NCBI GenBank assembly: GCA_947167935.1
Contig: CAMVJU010000007.1
Coordinates: 1-64,000 of the forward strand
Length of the DNA: 64,000 nt
Direction of reading: 5' to 3'
Source: an uncultured Prevotellaceae bacterium
Lineage (GTDB): Bacteria; Bacteroidota; Bacteroidia; Bacteroidales; Bacteroidaceae
The notes under the pieces are model-generated. The model was not told the origin of the DNA. It searched no databases and worked only from the letters and a program-made list of their open reading frames with translations. Below, piece by piece: positions 60,084 through 64,000 of the stretch. The first letter of the stretch is position 1, and each line of letters starts with the position of its first letter. A program made the position numbers and the translations under genes.

Positions 60084-60812
60084 TCACACGTCCCATATCG
60101 GCAACGACGACCACCGTTCGTTCAATTCACACATGCTGTCGAGAATCAAGTCAGCACGGCGTTCTTCAAACAACTTTACAGGCAAATGGCCCGTATTGAT
60201 ACAAACGGTAAAGATACGGGCAGCCACAGCGGCCTCAACCCCTAACGGAGCGTTTTCTACGACGACAGCCTCCCAGGGATTGAGGCCGCCACATTTCTCC
60301 AATCCTCTCAGATAAGGCTCCGGATGCGGCTTGCCACGAGTGACGTCGTAGGCAGTAACTATATGCTGTTCGTCGAGGAATGGGCCATAGTCGCGCTTAA
60401 GGCGCTCGATGAGAGGCTTCTGTCCGCTTCCAGTCACCACACAAACGGTCATGCCCATCATCTGAATCTGTGCCATCAGTTCAATAGCGCCCGGCATCAT
60501 CGGTGCTTCAGGCATCAGGTGGAAGAGACGTGACTTCTCGTCATACATCGTCTGTGCCTCCTGCTCGCTGATGTCCCTACCCTGCTGTAGCCTTACCATC
60601 TGACGGATGGTGTCTATACCACGCTGGCCTTCTGTAGCATAAGCGTCTTCAGCGCTCATACTGATGTTGAACTTCGCCATCGACTCTTGCCATGCCACCG
60701 CATGATTGGGCATCGAGTCATAAAGCACGCCGTCCATATCGAAAAGCACGGCTTTAGGACAAAGCGCCTCAAAGCCATGCTTCTCAAAATATTGCAGAAT
60801 CGTTTTCTTCAA
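60084..60812 (-). CDS. HAD-family phosphatase / beta-phosphoglucomutase-like
   Basis: A 242-residue haloacid dehalogenase-type enzyme. Motif I is AVLFDMDGVLYDS with the nucleophile and acid Asp, motif II VVTGSGQKPL, motif III Lys in TRGKPHPEPYLRGLEK, motif IV VVVENAPLGVEAAVAA. The cap is helical, as in beta-phosphoglucomutase and sugar-phosphate phosphatases. The frame stays open to 60899 inside pgi without a good ATG; TTG at 60812 gives (M)KKTILQYFEKHGFEALCPK, which matches how this family begins in related species, so a TTG start is proposed. Substrate unknown; the tie to pgi hints at a sugar phosphate. Confidence 0.8.
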   Translation of the reverse strand: MKKTILQYFEKHGFEALCPKAVLFDMDGVLYDSMPNHAVAWQESMAKFNISMSAEDAYATEGQRGIDTIRQMVRLQQGRDISEQEAQTMYDEKSRLFHLMPEAPMMPGAIELMAQIQMMGMTVCVVTGSGQKPLIERLKRDYGPFLDEQHIVTAYDVTRGKPHPEPYLRGLEKCGGLNPWEAVVVENAPLGVEAAVAARIFTVCINTGHLPVKLFEERRADLILDSMCELNERWSSLPIWDV

Positions 60813-60834
60813 CTTTAAAAGCAAATTATTAGAT

Positions 60835-62190
60835 TCACTTTTCACTTTCAAGGCGAGCCTTGATGGCCTTGCTGTCAGCCTCGTAGCCTGGCTTGTCAAG
60901 CAGAGCGAACATATTTTTCTTGTAAGCCTCTACACCTGGCTGGTTGAAGGGGTTCACACCCAACACGTTGCCACTGATGCCACAGCCAATCTCAAAGAAA
61001 TAGATGAGTTGACCGATGTAATATTCGTTAAGCTTGGGAACGCTGATGCGAATGTTGGGCACACCACCGTCGACGTGAGCCAGACGAGTGCCGAGCTCAG
61101 CCATCTTGTTCACCTCGTCCACGCGCTTGCCAGCAAGGAAGTTCAGACCGTCGAGGTTCTCCTCGTCGCTGGGGAAAAGCAGCTTCTTCTCGGGTTCTTC
61201 GATGCTGATCACAGTTTCGAAGATGGTACGCTCGCCGTCCTGAATCCACTGACCCATAGAGTGCAAGTCAGTAGTGAAGTCGACGCTGGCGGGGAAGATA
61301 CCCTTCTTGTCCTTACCCTCAGACTCTCCGTAGAGCTGCTTCCACCACTCGCTGACGAAGTGCAGCTTGGGCTGATAGTTCACCATGATCTCAATCTTCT
61401 TGCCGCTCTGATAGAGGCCGTTACGTACGGCAGCATACTGTGCAGCGAGGTTCTCTGCAAAAGGTACGTCCATGCCACAAGCCTTCTCCATATCCTGTGC
61501 GCCCTGAACCAGAGCTTTGATGTCAAAGCCTGCGCAGGCGATAGGCAGTAAACCTACTGGTGTCAGCACCGAGAAGCGACCGCCCACGTTGTCGGGAATA
61601 ACAAAGCTCTTGTAACCCTCCTTGTCGGCACAGGTACGGGCAGCACCGCGCTTGGCGTCGGTCACGGCCACAATCACCTTCTTGGCTTCCTCCTTACCAC
61701 GCTGAGCCTCACACTGTTTCTTCAGCAGACGGAAGGTCAGGGCAGTCTCGGTGGTGGTACCAGACTTAGAGATATTGATGACGCCGAACTTCTTGCCCTT
61801 CAGATACTCAGTAAGCTCGAAGAGATAGTCCTCGCCAATATTATTACCTGCGAAGAGGATGGTCGGATTCTTGCCATCCTGAATGAGCCAGCCAAAGCTG
61901 TTGCTCAAGGCCTCGATGACGGCACGGGCACCCAGATAGCTGCCGCCAATGCCAGCCACAACCACAGCCTCGCAATTGTCGCGAAGCACCTTGGCCGTCG
62001 CCTCAATCTCGTCGAGGAAAGCGGGTGTAATCTCTGTAGGCAGGTGCAGCCAGCCAAGGAAATCGTTTCCAGGGCATGTGCCGTTTTCAAGGGCTTCCTG
62101 GGCTGCCTTTACTTTTGGCTCAAAAGCCTCCACTGCTCCTGCTTCAAGGAAACAGGAGGCTTTCGTGATGTCTAAACTGATGTTCTTCAT
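60835..62190 (-). CDS. pgi: Glucose-6-phosphate isomerase
   Basis: Interconverts glucose-6- and fructose-6-phosphate. 451 residues, the short form common in Firmicutes and Bacteroidetes. Motifs: [20 protein letters not shown] (sugar phosphate loop), [37 protein letters not shown], and the catalytic Lys region [19 protein letters not shown]. It lies 25 bp behind pyrF and is followed by the HAD gene. Confidence 0.97.
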   Translation of the reverse strand: MKNISLDITKASCFLEAGAVEAFEPKVKAAQEALENGTCPGNDFLGWLHLPTEITPAFLDEIEATAKVLRDNCEAVVVAGIGGSYLGARAVIEALSNSFGWLIQDGKNPTILFAGNNIGEDYLFELTEYLKGKKFGVINISKSGTTTETALTFRLLKKQCEAQRGKEEAKKVIVAVTDAKRGAARTCADKEGYKSFVIPDNVGGRFSVLTPVGLLPIACAGFDIKALVQGAQDMEKACGMDVPFAENLAAQYAAVRNGLYQSGKKIEIMVNYQPKLHFVSEWWKQLYGESEGKDKKGIFPASVDFTTDLHSMGQWIQDGERTIFETVISIEEPEKKLLFPSDEENLDGLNFLAGKRVDEVNKMAELGTRLAHVDGGVPNIRISVPKLNEYYIGQLIYFFEIGCGISGNVLGVNPFNQPGVEAYKKNMFALLDKPGYEADSKAIKARLESEK

Positions 62191-62215
62191 TGTTTATGTA
62201 ATTAAAGATTGGATA

Positions 62216-63049
62216 TTAAAAACGATGTTCACTCAGTATCTCGCCCATCTGCTGCTGGAGATCGCGGGCCTTGTTGCCTGCAATCTCAGCAAAGTGGTCG
62301 TCCTGAGAGGCGTAGATAATGCCACGGCTGGAGTTGACAAGCAGGCCGCAGTCTTCGTTCATGCCGTACTTACAGACTTCTTCCAACGAGCCGCCCTGAG
62401 CACCCACACCAGGAACAAGGAGGAAATGGCGAGGAGCAACACGTCGTACATCCTCGAACAGGCGACCCTGCGTAGCACCCACAACATACATCATATTCTC
62501 CTCATTGCCCCACTGCTGACTGACGCGCAGCACTTTCTCAAACAGATGCTCAGGCTCGGGAGACAGCGAAGTAGTCATCTGGAAATCGCGCGAACCAACG
62601 TTTGAAGTCAGAGCCAGCAGGATAACCCACTTGCCCTCATACTCGAGGAAAGGCGTCACAGAGTCCTCACCCATATAAGGTGCTACGGTAAGGGCATCGA
62701 CATCGTACTCTTCAAAAAATGTTCGCGCGTACATCTTAGATGTATTGCCAATGTCACCACGCTTGGCATCGGCAATGATGAGGTGATGAGGATGGCGTTC
62801 CTTCAGGTATTTGACGGTCTTGACAAACGACTCCATACCCTTGAGCCCGAAAGCCTCATAAAAGGCGAGGTTGGGCTTGTAGGCCACGCAGTAAGGAGCG
62901 GTGGCATCGATAATGGCTTTGTTGAATTCGAACACAGGGTCGTGCATGTCAAAGACGCACTGCGGCATCTTCTTCGGATCGGTATCCAAACCCACACAAA
63001 GGAAACTGCGCTTTTGCCTGATCTGTTCTATCAGCTGTTGTCTGTTCAT
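62216..63049 (-). CDS. pyrF: Orotidine 5'-phosphate decarboxylase (long type)
   Basis: Converts OMP to UMP, last step of pyrimidine synthesis. 277 residues, the type-2 form of about 270-280. [17 protein letters not shown] carries the catalytic Lys-Asp pair, and [14 protein letters not shown] the first substrate contact; [17 protein letters not shown] forms the phosphate site. The -7 box TAACTTTG is at 63082-63075. Confidence 0.96.
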   Translation of the reverse strand: MNRQQLIEQIRQKRSFLCVGLDTDPKKMPQCVFDMHDPVFEFNKAIIDATAPYCVAYKPNLAFYEAFGLKGMESFVKTVKYLKERHPHHLIIADAKRGDIGNTSKMYARTFFEEYDVDALTVAPYMGEDSVTPFLEYEGKWVILLALTSNVGSRDFQMTTSLSPEPEHLFEKVLRVSQQWGNEENMMYVVGATQGRLFEDVRRVAPRHFLLVPGVGAQGGSLEEVCKYGMNEDCGLLVNSSRGIIYASQDDHFAEIAGNKARDLQQQMGEILSEHRF

Positions 63050-63074
63050 AATGGCTGTGTTTTGATAATTGCGG

Positions 63075-63082
63075 CAAAGTTA
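63075..63082 (-). promoter_or_regulatory. -7 box of pyrF
   Basis: Minus-strand TAACTTTG, 25 bp before the pyrF ATG. No clear upstream box. Confidence 0.5.
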
Positions 63083-63214
63083 CATAATTTTAGCGACATG
63101 GCACAGGAAACGCTCAACTTATAGAATTAAAAAAGCTTAAAAAGCAGCAAATGTTAGGTGTAGTCAAAAAATGTTCGTACCTTTATGGCCCGAAATCGAA
63201 AGACTGACAACAGC

Positions 63215-64000
63215 ATGAAAATGAACATACGCAAAACGGCCTTTACGGCTGCCTTTCTCATAGCAAGCTGTCTCAGCACGACGGCACAGGTGATGCAGGC
63301 CTCACGCACACACTATAGCACCGAGGACGGATTGACTAGCAACGCCATCTCCGACATCGTTCAGGATGACCTGGGCTATGTGTGGATAGCCACCTGGAAT
63401 GGTTTGTCGCGTTTCGACGGCTTCCACTTCTATAATTATCAGACGGGTGCAGGCTCTCATATTCCTCTCTTGCACAACCGTATCTCCAGGCTGTATGTCG
63501 ACATGCAGCAGAACATCTGGATGCGCATGTACGACGGCCGCGTCTTCGTGGTGAAACGTTCCACCGACCGCATCATCAATCCCTTCGAAGGCATCAACGG
63601 CTATGAGGAGTTCCAGACGAGCTGCCGCATCATGATGGCTACCAACGGCGATGTACTTGTCAGCGTCGACGGCGTGGGCATCTACCGTTTCCGCATCACT
63701 GCGCAAGGCTTTGAGCCACAGCTTTTCACCACCAGCGGGCTTGTCATTACTTGTATGGCCGAGGGCTACAAGGGCGACATCTGGCTGGGCACCGACCAGG
63801 GCATCCATCTGCTGGATCCCAGCAATATGGCCGTAAAACGCGAGGGGCAATTCCTCGACGAATACATCAACTGCATCTACTCTGACCACTACAACGTCTA
63901 TGCCGGCACCAAGTCGGGCAAGGTCGTTTCCTTTGCCTATGGCACAGAGCCACGAGTAGTCTACGAGAACGAGCATCCTATCCTCGTGGTCTTCGTAGAC
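63215..64000 (+). CDS. Two-component regulator-propeller sensor, 5' part (runs off the window)
   Basis: The frame is open from the ATG at 63215 to the window end (262 codons). A signal peptide (FTAAFLIASCLSTTAQ) precedes HYSTEDGLTSNAISDIVQDD and GYVWIATWNGLSRFDGFHFY, the first blade of the two-component regulator propeller; GDIWLGTDQGIHLLDP is a later blade. Such periplasmic sensors in Bacteroidetes usually continue into a histidine kinase and often a response regulator with an AraC domain (hybrid two-component systems for glycan sensing). The C-terminal domains are outside the window, so this is inference. A near-consensus TACCTTTA lies at about 63178. Confidence 0.87.
   Translation, partial: MKMNIRKTAFTAAFLIASCLSTTAQVMQASRTHYSTEDGLTSNAISDIVQDDLGYVWIATWNGLSRFDGFHFYNYQTGAGSHIPLLHNRISRLYVDMQQNIWMRMYDGRVFVVKRSTDRIINPFEGINGYEEFQTSCRIMMATNGDVLVSVDGVGIYRFRITAQGFEPQLFTTSGLVITCMAEGYKGDIWLGTDQGIHLLDPSNMAVKREGQFLDEYINCIYSDHYNVYAGTKSGKVVSFAYGTEPRVVYENEHPILVVFVD

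Noticed and set aside
60074..60096. Terminator hairpin (GGGACG/CGTCCC) between the DUF4738 and HAD genes
   Set aside because: Only six pairs and no T-run on either strand; not convincing.

Overview
The window is a stretch of Bacteroidales chromosome, most likely a Prevotella-type organism. The reasons are the many TAnnTTTG -7 boxes with a TTG/TTTG box 19-20 bp upstream, the near absence of Shine-Dalgarno sites, and family-level markers: a type IX secretion lipoprotein (PorW/SprE-like), NspC-type polyamine synthesis, an OadG/BCCP/OadB sodium pump, YARHG and DUF4738 proteins, and Rho with a long disordered insertion. Most genes lie on the minus strand in housekeeping operons. No rRNA, CRISPR array or prophage is visible.

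Layout. 1-570: remnant of an IS1182-like transposase and the right end of that IS. 617-2761: serC and serA (serine synthesis). 2922-4835: a surface protein mixing DUF4139 with a SusC-type plug sequence. 4856-5296: decayed mobile DNA (IS left end and an integrase start) next to tRNA-Pro. 5566-10084: aroA, a small Cys-rich membrane protein and a PorW/SprE-like protein. 10127-19349 (minus): LysM hydrolase, NAD synthetase, Smr protein, beta-helix lipoprotein, NspC, YggS, DUF4494 and a pseudokinase. 19417-22411: rplM-rpsI and rpsB-tsf. 22708-29577: YARHG protein, fucose-isomerase-like protein, three sodium-pump subunits and a YidE/AspT-type transporter. 29581-35470: valS, an FAD protein, proS. 35701-37517: OmpA lipoprotein and folD. 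37518-38099: a repeat-rich non-coding element. 38100-49045: TerB-like protein, ffh, two peptidases, an outer-membrane protein, ABC-F and a WbpM/CapD-type sugar dehydratase. 49168-49806: a short sigma factor. 49829-50189: a second repeat element. 50200-54667: a pseudo-protease/TPR protein, recN, tsaC, rlmH. 54703-57012: GH105 hydrolase. 57210-63049: two tRNAs, rho, DUF4738 lipoprotein, HAD phosphatase, pgi, pyrF. 63215-end: start of a two-component sensor.

Metabolically the window covers serine, shikimate, NAD, folate-C1, UMP and glycolytic steps, translation (L13, S9, S2, EF-Ts, ValRS, ProRS, RlmH, TsaC), protein export (Ffh, PorW) and sodium-coupled decarboxylation. The unusual content is mainly non-coding: two inverted-repeat elements with AT palindromes and GC-richer tandem repeats (37.6-38.06 kb and 49.83-50.19 kb), an intergenic repeat whose inverted copy encodes the signal-peptide core of a cell-wall hydrolase, and similar repeat words inside coding sequences. 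Among proteins, a sigma factor apparently lacking domain 3, a membrane pseudokinase behind tsf, and a DUF4139/SusC-plug mosaic stand out.
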